Assembly (NCBI GenBank): GCA_002384055.1
Contig: DGAU01000025.1
Coordinates: 55,242-119,241 of the forward strand
Source: Flavobacteriaceae bacterium UBA4022
GTDB lineage: Bacteria; Bacteroidota; Bacteroidia; Flavobacteriales; Flavobacteriaceae
Length of the DNA: 64,000 nt
Direction: 5' to 3'
A program made the translations under genes and the position numbers. The notes below the pieces were generated by a model that was given only the letters and a program-made list of their open reading frames with translations, searched no databases and was not told where the DNA came from. This document shows, in pieces, positions 53,629 through 62,929 of the stretch; the first letter of the stretch is position 1, and the number at the start of each line of letters is the position of its first letter.

Positions 53629-54338
53629 GAGAGCGCTTTTAAGTATCGTTTTATTACGGTTTCCATGCCCAGATAAAGCGACTCGCAAATGAGCGCGTGA
53701 CCGATGGAAACTTCCTCTAGATAGGGCATGTGGGCTTTGAAATAGGCGATGTTGTCCAATGACAAATCGTGCCCCGCATTCACACCCAAGCCCAACTCAT
53801 GAGCGCGTTGCGCCGCCAATTGATAGGGCGCAATAGCCTGAGACGGATTATGGGGGTATTGATCCGCATACGCCTCAGTATACAACTCAATACGATCGGC
53901 ACCACAGGCCTTAGCTCCTTCAACCATGGCCACATCGGGAGCCACAAATAAAGAAGTGCGTATCCCTTGAGCACGAAAATTTTCGAGAACCTCTTGGAGA
54001 AAACTCTGGCGTTTGATCGTGTCCCACCCGGCATTGGAGGTCAGGGCGTCCACGGCGTCGGGAACTAAGGTCACTTGCGTAGGCCCCACGGCATTGACCA
54101 ATTTGATAAAATCGGGCTGCGGATTGCCTTCGATGTTATACTCTTTATACACCACAGGGGCCAAATCGTAAGCATCTTGATAACGAATATGACGCTCATC
54201 GGGGCGCGGATGTATTGTAATGCCTTCAGCGCCAAAATTTTGCACATCAATCGCCACTTGGATGACGTTCGGCATATTGCCGCCACGGGCATTGCGTAAC
54301 GTCGCTATTTTATTAATATTCACACTTAATTTTGCCAT
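53625..54338 (-). CDS. pdxJ: Pyridoxine 5'-phosphate synthase
   Basis: A 237-residue TIM-barrel enzyme that makes pyridoxine 5'-phosphate from deoxyxylulose 5-phosphate and aminoacetone phosphate. Typical parts are LSVNINKIATLRNARGGN at the start, ITIHPRPDERHI with the catalytic Glu/His region, VTLVPD, IELYTEAYA and GVNAGHDLSLDNIAYF, with YLEEVSIGHALI near the end. The stop overlaps the following hydrolase by ATGA. It is divergent from the CBS gene, and the two promoters nearly touch. Confidence 0.96.
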   Translation of the reverse strand: MAKLSVNINKIATLRNARGGNMPNVIQVAIDVQNFGAEGITIHPRPDERHIRYQDAYDLAPVVYKEYNIEGNPQPDFIKLVNAVGPTQVTLVPDAVDALTSNAGWDTIKRQSFLQEVLENFRAQGIRTSLFVAPDVAMVEGAKACGADRIELYTEAYADQYPHNPSQAIAPYQLAAQRAHELGLGVNAGHDLSLDNIAYFKAHMPYLEEVSIGHALICESLYLGMETVIKRYLKALS

Positions 54339-54356
54339 AAATCCGTTATAAGGTTC

Positions 54357-54364
54357 AAAAATAC
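54357..54364 (-). promoter_or_regulatory. -7 promoter element for pdxJ
   Basis: TATTTTTG on the minus strand, exact match, 18 bp before the pdxJ ATG. Confidence 0.55.
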
Positions 54365-54368
54365 AAAG

Positions 54369-54397
54369 TTGATCCTCGATTCAAGAGTGTATTTTTG
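54369..54397 (+). promoter_or_regulatory. Promoter of the CBS-nadK operon
   Basis: TTG at 54369-54371 and TATTTTTG at 54390-54397 fit the Bacteroidota -33 and -7 elements with an 18-bp spacer. It partly overlaps the divergent pdxJ promoter region. Confidence 0.6.
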
Positions 54398-54422
54398 AGT
54401 AATTTGCACAAAAATTAATTCG

Positions 54423-55079
54423 TTGGACACAAGCAATTACATCATCAATGATTTGGCCCCTTTTGATATCGGTGCACCATTGAGCGAAGTCAAGAAAGCT
54501 TTTAGGGCATTGACCTATTCTCATGTGCCGATAACCCGAGCGGGCGTTTATGCCGGTACATTGAGCAAAACAGACACCTTGTGCCTGGATAGCGCCCAAA
54601 CCATTGATGAAGTCGCCTATGTCTTAACCCCATTTTTTGTAGCATTAGAGACCAATTGGCTCGATATTATAGAGGCCTTTGCTAAGCACCAAAGCAACAT
54701 CATGCCCGTGCTTGACCAACAGCATAATTATGTTGGATATTACGAACTGGCCGACATTATGGATTTGTTCAACCACACCCCATTTCTCTCTGAATCTGGT
54801 GGGATTTTGGTCGTCGAAAAAGGCAGTCATGATTATTCTTTTAGTGAGATTTGCCAAATTATCGAATCCAATGACGGGCGTATTTACGGAATGTTTATTT
54901 CCAAAATTGACTCAGATTTGACCCAAGCGACCATTAAAATAGGCCATCACGGTATTGCCGCTATCTGTCAAACTTTTCGGCGTTATGGATATCATGTCGT
55001 TGCGACGCATGATCAAGACACCGCCCAGCAAGAACTTCAGGCCCGATCACAATACCTGGACAAATACTTAAATATTTAA
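54423..55079 (+). CDS. CBS domain protein (AcuB-like), TTG start
   Basis: A 218-residue protein with two CBS units (about 15-70 and 75-135), then an ACT-like C-terminal region (LVVEKGSHDYSFSEICQIIE ... ATIKIGHHGIAAICQTFRRYGYHVV). There is no in-frame ATG before residue 99, and homologues begin at the same place, so the TTG at 54423 is taken as the start. Such CBS proteins bind adenosine nucleotides and act as sensors. It precedes nadK by 2 bp, a conserved pairing in flavobacteria, and might tune NAD(P) supply (inference). Confidence 0.88.
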   Translation: MDTSNYIINDLAPFDIGAPLSEVKKAFRALTYSHVPITRAGVYAGTLSKTDTLCLDSAQTIDEVAYVLTPFFVALETNWLDIIEAFAKHQSNIMPVLDQQHNYVGYYELADIMDLFNHTPFLSESGGILVVEKGSHDYSFSEICQIIESNDGRIYGMFISKIDSDLTQATIKIGHHGIAAICQTFRRYGYHVVATHDQDTAQQELQARSQYLDKYLNI

Positions 55080-55081
55080 TC

Positions 55082-55966
55082 ATGAAAGCAGCCCTCTTTG
55101 GTCAGTTCTACCGACAAGGCGCCGAGGCTTATGTGCAACTGATCCTTCAAACGCTTTTGCATCATCAAGTTGACGTGCATGTGGCACAAGAGTTCGCCGA
55201 TCTCCTTGAAGAAAATGATGTTGTGATTGACCAGATGGATGACCTGGTGAGATTTACCGAGCTCGACCGCAGCTATGATTTTTTTATCAGTGTTGGAGGG
55301 GACGGGACGATTTTAAAATCAGTTACCTATGTGCGTGACTTGGACATTCCGGTCATCGGGATCAATACCGGCCGATTAGGCTTTCTGTCAACAATACCCA
55401 AAGAAGATTTAGAAAAGCAATTACTTCAAGTAATTAAAGGCAACTATACGATCACCGAGCGCACCTTGCTCACCATCAGCACACAACCCGAAGATAACGA
55501 TTTGGCACCCTTAAATTTTGCTTTAAATGAGGTGGCCGTTAACCGCAAGAACAGTACGTCGATGATCCGTGTGGACGTTTGGATTCAGCAGGAGCACCTT
55601 AATAGTTACTGGAGCGATGGTTTGATCGTGGCGACCCCAACAGGCTCTACAGGGTACTCCCTGAGCTGTGGCGGCCCTTTGATCGACCCTAGTTCGGCCA
55701 ATTTGGTCATCACCCCGATTGCACCACACAATTTGAATGCCCGCCCCCTTATTATTCCAGACCACCAAGAGGTACGCTTAAAAGTCACTACTGGCGAAGC
55801 CCATTTTCTGGTATCACTTGATTCGCGTATTGCGACCCTCCCCAACGAGACCGAAATTTTGATCAAAAAAGCGCCTTTTACCCTAAAAATGATCCAGCTC
55901 CCACAAACCTCATTCATCAAAACCCTTCGCGATAAATTTCTTTGGGGTGAAGACCGAAGAAATTAA
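55082..55966 (+). CDS. nadK: NAD kinase
   Basis: A 294-residue enzyme making NADP from NAD. The diphosphate-binding GGDG is at residues 72-75 in ISVGGDGTILKS; NTGRLGFLS and the glycine-rich TPTGSTGYSLSCGGP region are family motifs. It follows the CBS gene after 2 bp, so the two are translated together. Confidence 0.96.
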   Translation: MKAALFGQFYRQGAEAYVQLILQTLLHHQVDVHVAQEFADLLEENDVVIDQMDDLVRFTELDRSYDFFISVGGDGTILKSVTYVRDLDIPVIGINTGRLGFLSTIPKEDLEKQLLQVIKGNYTITERTLLTISTQPEDNDLAPLNFALNEVAVNRKNSTSMIRVDVWIQQEHLNSYWSDGLIVATPTGSTGYSLSCGGPLIDPSSANLVITPIAPHNLNARPLIIPDHQEVRLKVTTGEAHFLVSLDSRIATLPNETEILIKKAPFTLKMIQLPQTSFIKTLRDKFLWGEDRRN

Positions 55967-56039
55967 ACAATAAAACAAGACAAATGTTGTTTTCAATGGG
56001 TTGCTACGGACCTATTCCAAAGCCCATAAAGTAAATTGT

Positions 56040-56047
56040 TATATTTG
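56040..56047 (+). promoter_or_regulatory. -7 promoter element for the DUF6089-uppS-bamA cluster
   Basis: TATATTTG is an exact match to TAnnTTTG, 16 bp before the ATG at 56064. Confidence 0.55.
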
Positions 56048-56063
56048 CACCTTTTAGCCAACT

Positions 56064-56750
56064 ATGCGGAATCTTAGTTTTATTTTTCTTGTGCTCCTGA
56101 GCTGTTTTTCTGGCGATGCACAGACTTACGAAGCAGGCTTATTTTTTGGCGGCTCAAATTATATTGGTGACGTGGGTGACACGCGTTTTGTTGCGCCGAG
56201 CGAGCCCGTAGTCGGAGCCATTCTCAAATGGAACCGCAGCAACCGACATGCCTTTCGCTTGACCTATTTATTGGGGGAAATTCTAGGGGACGACTTAACC
56301 TCAAAAGACACCAGAAGACTTCAGCGGGGATATCAATTTACTAATTCGATGAGCGAATTATCTCTTGGTATTGAATACACCTTTTGGGAATTTGACCTAC
56401 ACGCAGGTGCCTCTGCAGTGACCCCATACATGTATACCGGCCTCACCTACACCTGGTATGATAAGCTCAAACGCACTGGCTCATTGATTGAGCCTGTTGG
56501 GCGTGAAAAAACAATGGCGATACCTATGATTTTAGGCATCAAAAAAACCCTAGGCGAGCATTTTATTATTGCGGCCGAAGTAGGTGCCCGCTATGCCTTT
56601 ACCGATGGCCTAGATGGCAGTACAAATGTTGGGGGTTCTACAGTAAATAATGTATCTTTCGGCAACACTAACAACAACGATTGGTACGTGTTTTCTGGAT
56701 TGAGTCTCACCTACTCTTTTGGACGAAAACCGTGTTACTGTAATTTCTAA
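56064..56750 (+). CDS. DUF6089 family outer-membrane beta-barrel protein
   Basis: A 228-residue protein with signal peptide 1-19 (FSGDAQ). Strand-like repeats such as YEAGLFFGGSNYIGDVGD, HAFRLTYLLGEILGDD and ISLGIEYTFWEFDLHAG-type segments make a small barrel, ending with SLTYSFGRKPCYCNF. It matches the family annotated DUF6089, which in flavobacteria is encoded just before uppS and bamA, as here, pointing to a role in envelope assembly. The final Cys pair in CYCNF is unusual. Confidence 0.85.
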   Translation: MRNLSFIFLVLLSCFSGDAQTYEAGLFFGGSNYIGDVGDTRFVAPSEPVVGAILKWNRSNRHAFRLTYLLGEILGDDLTSKDTRRLQRGYQFTNSMSELSLGIEYTFWEFDLHAGASAVTPYMYTGLTYTWYDKLKRTGSLIEPVGREKTMAIPMILGIKKTLGEHFIIAAEVGARYAFTDGLDGSTNVGGSTVNNVSFGNTNNNDWYVFSGLSLTYSFGRKPCYCNF

Positions 56751-56755
56751 AAGTA

Positions 56756-57493
56756 TTGGACAATCCTATCGATCCAAATAAATTACCCAAACATATTGCC
56801 ATCATCATGGATGGCAATGGTCGTTGGGCCAAAAAGCAAGGCAAGTTTAGGGCCTTTGGCCATGAAAAAGGGGCACAATCTGTTCGGGACATCGTTGAAG
56901 CTTGCGCCGAATTAAATATTCTCAACCTGACCCTTTATGCCTTTTCAACAGAAAACTGGAACCGCCCCAAGCTAGAGGTGCGCGCCCTGATGAAGCTCTT
57001 GGTCCATGCACTAAAAAAGGAAGTCATTACTCTCAACAAGAATAACATCAGACTCAACGCGATTGGCAATTTGGACGCCCTACCGCCAAATGCCAAAAAA
57101 GAGCTCATAGAGGTTATCCGTCAGACCAAGGAAAATGACCGCATGACTTTGACTTTAGCCTTGAGTTATGGTTCTCGAGAAGAAATCGTAAAAACCATTA
57201 AAGAGATTAGCCTCAAAGTTAAAAATAACCTAATTTCGCCGTCGGATATTGATGAATCACTTATTAATAATCACCTTTACACACGTGATTTGCCAGATGT
57301 AGATTTATTAATCAGAACAAGCGGCGAGCAACGAATAAGTAATTTTTTGTTATGGCAAATTGCTTATGCTGAATTACATTTTACAGAGACCCTTTGGCCA
57401 GATTACACCAAGGAACATCTGATTACCGCCATATTAGATTATCAAAATAGAGAACGACGATTTGGAAAGACCAGCGAACAACTTAATTCCTAA
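56756..57493 (+). CDS. uppS: Isoprenyl transferase (undecaprenyl diphosphate synthase), TTG start
   Basis: A 245-residue cis-prenyltransferase making the C55 lipid carrier for cell-wall and glycan export. The catalytic Asp19 is in HIAIIMDGNGRWA; further motifs are FGHEKGAQSVRDIVEAC, LTLYAFSTENWNRP, ALSYGSREEIV and LLIRTSGEQRISNFLLWQIAYAEL (in parts). The first in-frame ATG lies inside the catalytic motif, so translation must start at the TTG at 56756, 6 bp after the DUF6089 stop. Confidence 0.95.
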   Translation: MDNPIDPNKLPKHIAIIMDGNGRWAKKQGKFRAFGHEKGAQSVRDIVEACAELNILNLTLYAFSTENWNRPKLEVRALMKLLVHALKKEVITLNKNNIRLNAIGNLDALPPNAKKELIEVIRQTKENDRMTLTLALSYGSREEIVKTIKEISLKVKNNLISPSDIDESLINNHLYTRDLPDVDLLIRTSGEQRISNFLLWQIAYAELHFTETLWPDYTKEHLITAILDYQNRERRFGKTSEQLNS

Positions 57494-60077
57494 ACGCTCA
57501 TATAACAGTTTACGCCAGCTCCTCCTTGTCATGGGGCTTGCGGTTTTGTGCTTTGTTGAGACTACGGCACAGCAAAAACAATTGGATGCTGGCACCAAGT
57601 ATATCATCAAAAGTATTTCGGTTACCGGGGCTCAAAACTTCAATGAGAGTACGGTGATCGCCTTTACTGGGCTCAAAATAGGGGACCAGTTATTTATCCC
57701 AGGAGAAAAACTCAGCAGCATCACCAAAAAACTTTGGGAACAGAATTTATTCTCGGACATCGCGTTTTATGTAACAGGCATTCAAGAGACCGAAATCGAT
57801 CTTGAACTTTATATTGTTGAACTGCCTAAGTTAAATACGATCATTATTGATGGGGTGCGCAAAGGACAGGCCACTGAGATCATTAATGACAATGAACTCA
57901 AAGAAGGCGCAAAGATCACCAAGAACCTGATCACTACCACCAAAAATCACATCATCAATAAATACGCCGAGCGTGGTTACCTCAATACTCAGGTGATGAT
58001 TACCACGATTCCCTTTAAGGATTCAACTGGGGCGACCATTGCCCAAGACATGCGTATTTTGATTGATCAAGGAAGCCGCATCAAGGTAGGGGAAATCAAC
58101 TTTTCGGGGAACAACGACCTTTCCAACAAGAAACTGCGCGGCTTTTTTAAGAACGTCAAAAAAAGAAATCCGTTGCGCTTTTGGAAGAAGTCAAAATATA
58201 CCGAAGCACTTTACCAAGAAGATAAGACCACGCTTATTGACCGTTACAAAGAGAGCGGCTATCGTGATGCAAGAATTATTTCGGACACCTTGCGTGCCAT
58301 AGACGAGCACAACATAGGCCTAGATCTGGTCATCGAAGAGGGTAAGAAATATTATTTTGGTAATGTGCGTTTTATCGGGAACAGTGTTTATACCGATGAG
58401 TTTCTGAAACAATACATGGCCATTGGCAGAGGAGACACCTACAACGGCACCCTATTACAGGAGCGTATTGCCGACAACTCAGATCCTGACGCGGCAGATC
58501 TCACCAACCTTTATCAAAATGAGGGTTATCTCTTTTCGCAGATAAACCCTGTAGAAGTGGCTGTACGTCAAGACACCATAGACTTTGAGATTCGGATCAA
58601 AGAAAACAAGTTGACATACTTTGATCATGTCTCAGTGGTCGGTAATGACAAAACCAATGATCACGTGATTTATCGCGAAATACGCACACGCCCTGGTCAA
58701 AAATACAGTAAGAGAAATGTCATTCGGACCATTCGTGAATTAGGACAACTGGGCTATTTCGACGCAGAGCAATTGACGCCTAACTTCGTGAATCTTGACC
58801 CCAACAACGGGACCTTAGATTTGGAATACTCGGTCATCGAAAAAGGCTCGAGTCAGATTGAACTCCAAGGAGGTTATGGTGGTGGTGGTTTTGTCGGAAC
58901 ACTTGGCCTGTCCTTTAATAACTTTTCATTGCGCAATATGTTCGAAAAAGATGCTTGGCGTCCTGTTCCCATGGGTGACGGACAGCGCTTGTCTTTGCGA
59001 GCACAGGCCAGTACCTTCTACTCAACCTATAGTTTATCGGTTATGGAACCTTGGCTTGGCGGAAAAAGACCTGTGCAATTCAGCACATCATTTTCACATA
59101 CGGTGCAGTACCTCTTTAATTTTCAAACGCGAGAACGCGATACGGACCGCCGATTTCTGATTACTGGTGGCTCAATCGGTATTGCCAAAAGACTCAAATG
59201 GCCTGATGATTATTTCCAGCTTTCTCAAGCCCTTAGTTTCCAGCATTATAATTTGAACAATTACAACACGGGATTATTCACCTTTGGTGATGGTTTCTCG
59301 AACAACCTAGCCTATACTATTGGTATTGGTCGTAACAGCACGTCGGCAAACCCGATCTATCCGCGTTTTGGTTCAGACTTTAGCTTAAATGCCAAAGTGA
59401 CCTTGCCTTATTCGGCATTTAATGGTGTCGACTACAAAGGTCTCTCTGACGAACGCATAGCCATGGGTGAGGTTCTGGCAAACGACCCGACAGAAGGAGA
59501 AGCCGTCGATGCGCAAGAACGCGTTTCGGAAATTGACCAGCTGCGTTTCAACTGGTTAGAATACTACAAAATTAAGTTCCAGGCAACCTGGTACACTACC
59601 TTAATTGGCGATTTAGTTTTGCGCCCAAAAGCCGAATTTGGTTTTCTAGGCGCCTACAATAAAAATCGTGGTATCCCTCCATTTGAGCGTTTTTTCTTGG
59701 GCGGTGATGGCCTTGGCGCCTTTAGCCTTGACGGCCGTGAAGTCGTTCAATTACGCGGATACCCCAATCAATCCTTGAGCACAAATGACGGGAGTAGTAT
59801 TTACAATAAATTCTCATTAGAATTAAGATATCCGGTCACCTTAAAACAATTAGCGTCTATTTACGTTCTCTCTTTTGTCGAGGGAGGTGCCGCATACGAT
59901 AGCTTTAGAAATTATAATCCATTTGACATTAAACGTTCTGCAGGCGCAGGAATTCGTATATTTATGCCTGCTTTCGGTCTTTTGGGGATTGATTTTGGCT
60001 ACGGATTTGACCCAATACTCAACGGATTCGAAAAAAATGGATGGGAGACCCATTTCATCATTGGGCAACAATTTTAA
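57462..60077 (+). CDS. bamA: Outer-membrane protein assembly factor BamA, TTG start
   Basis: An 871-residue outer-membrane insertase. After a signal peptide (RQLLLVMGLAVLCFVETTAQ) come POTRA domains to about residue 430 (IKSISVTGAQNFNESTVIAFTG, KVGEINFSGNNDLSNKKLRGFF, YFGNVRFIGNSVYTDEFL, FDHVSVVGNDKTNDHVIYREI, quoted in parts) and then a 16-strand barrel ending in IIGQQF. The only ATG near the start (57531) would leave a very short signal, so the TTG at 57462 is favoured; the gene then overlaps uppS by 32 bp. Confidence 0.92.
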   Translation: MERPANNLIPKRSYNSLRQLLLVMGLAVLCFVETTAQQKQLDAGTKYIIKSISVTGAQNFNESTVIAFTGLKIGDQLFIPGEKLSSITKKLWEQNLFSDIAFYVTGIQETEIDLELYIVELPKLNTIIIDGVRKGQATEIINDNELKEGAKITKNLITTTKNHIINKYAERGYLNTQVMITTIPFKDSTGATIAQDMRILIDQGSRIKVGEINFSGNNDLSNKKLRGFFKNVKKRNPLRFWKKSKYTEALYQEDKTTLIDRYKESGYRDARIISDTLRAIDEHNIGLDLVIEEGKKYYFGNVRFIGNSVYTDEFLKQYMAIGRGDTYNGTLLQERIADNSDPDAADLTNLYQNEGYLFSQINPVEVAVRQDTIDFEIRIKENKLTYFDHVSVVGNDKTNDHVIYREIRTRPGQKYSKRNVIRTIRELGQLGYFDAEQLTPNFVNLDPNNGTLDLEYSVIEKGSSQIELQGGYGGGGFVGTLGLSFNNFSLRNMFEKDAWRPVPMGDGQRLSLRAQASTFYSTYSLSVMEPWLGGKRPVQFSTSFSHTVQYLFNFQTRERDTDRRFLITGGSIGIAKRLKWPDDYFQLSQALSFQHYNLNNYNTGLFTFGDGFSNNLAYTIGIGRNSTSANPIYPRFGSDFSLNAKVTLPYSAFNGVDYKGLSDERIAMGEVLANDPTEGEAVDAQERVSEIDQLRFNWLEYYKIKFQATWYTTLIGDLVLRPKAEFGFLGAYNKNRGIPPFERFFLGGDGLGAFSLDGREVVQLRGYPNQSLSTNDGSSIYNKFSLELRYPVTLKQLASIYVLSFVEGGAAYDSFRNYNPFDIKRSAGAGIRIFMPAFGLLGIDFGYGFDPILNGFEKNGWETHFIIGQQF

Positions 60078-60114
60078 ACGTGGCATGATATTTTATGTGT
60101 AACAACAAGTAATT

Positions 60115-60963
60115 ATGAAAGCACTTAAGATTTTTCTTTCTGTCTTGCTTCTTTTTGCTTTCACGACAAGCATTAAGGCACAACGTGGGGCACGCATCGG
60201 CTATATTGATATGGAGTACATCCTAGAAAATGTGCCAGAATATCAAGAGGCCAAAAATCAACTTGCGAGTAAAGTCCAAAAGTGGAAGCGCGACATGGAC
60301 AAAATGCTTCAAGAAATTGAGCAACTCAAATTGAACCTGAGTAACGAGCGTATTTTACTCACGAAAGAACTCATCGAAGAGCAAGAAGAAGAAATCAAAC
60401 TGCTCGAAGACGAACTTTTGGAGTACCAGCAAAACCGTTTTGGTCCTAATGGAGATCTCGACATCCAACGTCGTCAACTCGTGCAACCCATCCAAGATCA
60501 AGTTTTTAATTTAGTTCAGGAATTGGCAGAAGCCAAAAAATACGATTTCATTTTTGACAAATCTGCCGATGTCGTCATGCTCTTTGCCGCCAAACGCAAC
60601 GACATGAGCGACCAGGTTTTGCGCAGCATTAATCGGGCCGCCAAGCGAGAAGAAGCGAGCAACCGTAAGGAAGGCAAGGCTATCGAAAAGGAAGAAGCAC
60701 TCGGCCAAGAAGAAAATGAAGCGTTATCCGAGCGCGAGGAAGTCCTTAAAGACAAAAAGAACGAGCGCGAAGAAATGATGGCCGCACGCAGCCGTCAGCG
60801 CGATTCGATCCGTCAAGTCAAACAAGCAGAATTTGAGGCGCGTCGTCAAGAACTTATCCTAAAGCGTCAACGCCGAACGGATTCGATCAATGGCGTTCAA
60901 CAACCCACAAATAACACCCCACCAGGACCTCCCGTGATTGAAGGCGATGGTTCACGAAGGTAA
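60115..60963 (+). CDS. OmpH/Skp-like periplasmic chaperone with long charged tail
   Basis: A 282-residue protein with signal peptide 1-22 (TSIKAQ). Residues about 28-175 are the OmpH (Skp) domain: RIGYIDMEYILENVPEYQEAKNQL, a coiled-coil tentacle rich in Glu, Lys and Leu, and AKKYDFIFDKSADVVMLF. From about 175 there is a long, highly charged Arg/Glu/Lys segment and a proline-containing end (NNTPPGPPVIEGDGSRR) absent from ordinary Skp. It holds unfolded outer-membrane proteins for BamA, encoded just upstream. Confidence 0.9.
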   Translation: MKALKIFLSVLLLFAFTTSIKAQRGARIGYIDMEYILENVPEYQEAKNQLASKVQKWKRDMDKMLQEIEQLKLNLSNERILLTKELIEEQEEEIKLLEDELLEYQQNRFGPNGDLDIQRRQLVQPIQDQVFNLVQELAEAKKYDFIFDKSADVVMLFAAKRNDMSDQVLRSINRAAKREEASNRKEGKAIEKEEALGQEENEALSEREEVLKDKKNEREEMMAARSRQRDSIRQVKQAEFEARRQELILKRQRRTDSINGVQQPTNNTPPGPPVIEGDGSRR

Positions 60964-61013
60964 ATTTTAAATCAAAAATCAATAAACCACAAAAAATTAA
61001 TACCCTTATCCAG

Positions 61014-61523
61014 ATGAAAAAAATCAACGTACTCTTATTAACTATCATGCTCGCTGTCGGAGCACAAAGCATGGTTCAGGCCCAATCTAAAGTTGCACAC
61101 ATCAATACAACCGATTTGGTTTCTGTGATGCCCGAAATGAAAGCAGCCGAAGGACAACTTGAAAAACTTCAGAAGACATATGACACTGAAATTAAGGCCA
61201 TGACCAAAGAACTTCAAGCCAAGATAACTCAGTACGATGCTGAAGCAGGAAACAAGACCGAAGAAGAAAACAGAAAGCGTATTGAAGAAGTACAAGGCAT
61301 GCAGCAGAATATTGGTGGCTACCGCCAACAAGCGATGCAAGACTTGCAACAAAAAGAAGTTGATTTATTTCAACCTATTTTAGAAAAAGCCCGTACAGCC
61401 ATCCAAAAAGTAGCTCGTGCTCAAGGCTTTCAATATGTTCTAGATGCCTCACAGGGTACCGGTGTTATTTTATCAGACGGTAAAGATCTTTTGGCGGATG
61501 TTAAGAAAGAATTAGGTATCTAA
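61014..61523 (+). CDS. OmpH/Skp-like periplasmic chaperone
   Basis: A 169-residue protein with signal peptide 1-24 (AQSMVQAQ). The mature part is the standard Skp size: VAHINTTDLVSVMPEMKAAE, a coiled coil (LEKLQKTYDTEIKAMTKELQ), and AQGFQYVLDASQGTGVILSDG. It is the second OmpH gene after bamA, and the two copies differ in length and charge. A terminator follows. Confidence 0.93.
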   Translation: MKKINVLLLTIMLAVGAQSMVQAQSKVAHINTTDLVSVMPEMKAAEGQLEKLQKTYDTEIKAMTKELQAKITQYDAEAGNKTEEENRKRIEEVQGMQQNIGGYRQQAMQDLQQKEVDLFQPILEKARTAIQKVARAQGFQYVLDASQGTGVILSDGKDLLADVKKELGI

Positions 61524-61550
61524 TTGTTGACCACACATAAAATTTTTAGT

Positions 61551-61581
61551 AAAAACTGCCTACATACTGTAGGCAGTTTTT
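61551..61581 (+). terminator. Terminator of the bamA-ompH cluster
   Basis: Stem AAACTGCCTACA/TGTAGGCAGTTT with a TAC loop and a following T-rich run, 28 bp after the second ompH gene. Confidence 0.9.
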
Positions 61582-61593
61582 ATTTTTACACCT

Positions 61594-62388
61594 ATGACTG
61601 ACCCCAGCGCACCTATAGGCTTATTCGATTCAGGTATTGGAGGCACCTCTATTTGGAACGAGATTCATGCGCTACTGCCTTATGAGCACTGCCTCTATTT
61701 GGCAGACAGCAAAAATGCGCCCTACGGTGAAAAGAACCCTGAGCAGATCCTTCAACTCAGTATTAAAAATACAGAGTATCTGCTTGATCAAGGCTGTAAA
61801 CTCATTGTTGTGGCCTGCAATACAGCGACCACCAACGCCATCGCTTACCTCCGGCAACATTATGATGTCCCATTTATTGGAATAGAACCTGCCATCCGTC
61901 CTGCAGCCTTGCATTCGGTGAATAAAACTATAGGAATCTTGGCCACACAGGGCACGCTAAACAGCGCCTTATTCCATGATGCCACTAAGTCACTCGCAGA
62001 AGACATTAAAGTCATTGAGGTTGTCGGTAAAGGGCTTGTCCCCTTGATTGAATCAGGGGCTATCAATTCAGATGAAACACGCGCCTTACTCCGAGACCAT
62101 TTGGCACCTATGCGCTCGGCTCAAATTGATTATTTGGTGCTAGGATGCAGCCATTACCCCTATTTGATTCCATTACTTAGGGAATTACTCCCATCTAACG
62201 TAGTAATTATTGATTCCGGCGAAGCTGTAGCCCTTCAAACCCAAGCCGTTTTAAAACGGGCAGATCTTTTAAACCCCTTCAAAGAAAAACCACGATTGAC
62301 TTTTTGGACTAATGCAGACCCCAGCGCATTGATACAACTGATGTTGGCTCATGAAGGCAAAATAACAATTGGCCGAAAAGACTTTTAG
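61594..62388 (+). CDS. murI: Glutamate racemase
   Basis: A 264-residue enzyme making D-glutamate for peptidoglycan. The N-terminal FDSGIGGTSIW carries the conserved Asp-Ser, the two catalytic cysteines are in VVACNTATTNA and LGCSHYPYLIP, and PYGEKNPEQI is the usual loop. A TATTTTTA element in the terminator tail may drive it separately from the ompH genes. It overlaps the convergent carbonic anhydrase gene by 4 bp. Confidence 0.95.
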   Translation: MTDPSAPIGLFDSGIGGTSIWNEIHALLPYEHCLYLADSKNAPYGEKNPEQILQLSIKNTEYLLDQGCKLIVVACNTATTNAIAYLRQHYDVPFIGIEPAIRPAALHSVNKTIGILATQGTLNSALFHDATKSLAEDIKVIEVVGKGLVPLIESGAINSDETRALLRDHLAPMRSAQIDYLVLGCSHYPYLIPLLRELLPSNVVIIDSGEAVALQTQAVLKRADLLNPFKEKPRLTFWTNADPSALIQLMLAHEGKITIGRKDF

Positions 62389-62900
62389 GACTCCTTAAAC
62401 CAACCTGCATACATTTTATAGGAGGTTGCGATACGCTGTATTTCGTCGCGTAACAATTCTGGACTGACATTTTTGAGATGCTTAGCGGGCACCCCGCCAT
62501 AAACACTCCCACGCTTAACGACTGTATTTTTTGGCACCACTGCACCTGCTGCAATAATGCTTTGTGATTCTATAACACAATGATCCATGACAATACTCCC
62601 CATGCCAATGAGCACTTGATCCCCAATAGTACACCCATGGACAATCGCATTATGGCCAATGGACACTTCATTGCCAATTATCGTTGGTGCTGTCTTATAG
62701 GTCGCGTGGATCACTGCGCCATCTTGAATATTGACCCGGTCCCCAATTGTGATGCTATTCACATCACCGCGAATAACAGCCTGAAACCATACGCTGCAGT
62801 CGTCGCCCATAACAATATCGCCGATGAGCGTTGCGTTTTCGGCAAAATAACAACCAGACCCATAGGCCGGTGTTTTTCCATTAACTGTTTTGAGGAGCAC
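62385..62900 (-). CDS. Gamma carbonic anhydrase family protein
   Basis: A 171-residue left-handed beta-helix protein built from hexapeptide repeats (GDIVMGDDCSVWFQAVIRGDVNSITIGD in parts). The zinc ligands are likely His in VIHATYK and in IGHNAIVHG, as in gamma-class carbonic anhydrases such as YrdA/CaiE-like proteins. Many members show no carbonic anhydrase activity, so the reaction is uncertain. A C-terminal helix (ELLRDEIQRIATSYKMYAGW) is present as usual. Confidence 0.92.
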   Translation of the reverse strand: MLLKTVNGKTPAYGSGCYFAENATLIGDIVMGDDCSVWFQAVIRGDVNSITIGDRVNIQDGAVIHATYKTAPTIIGNEVSIGHNAIVHGCTIGDQVLIGMGSIVMDHCVIESQSIIAAGAVVPKNTVVKRGSVYGGVPAKHLKNVSPELLRDEIQRIATSYKMYAGWFKES

Positions 62901-62929
62901 GAAGTTCGTTTTGTTGGGCTAGACTAAGT

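Noticed and set aside
53629..53688. N-terminal extension of the alpha/beta hydrolase from 53688.
   Set aside because: It lies within pdxJ and does not match the family start; the ATGA overlap favours 53628.
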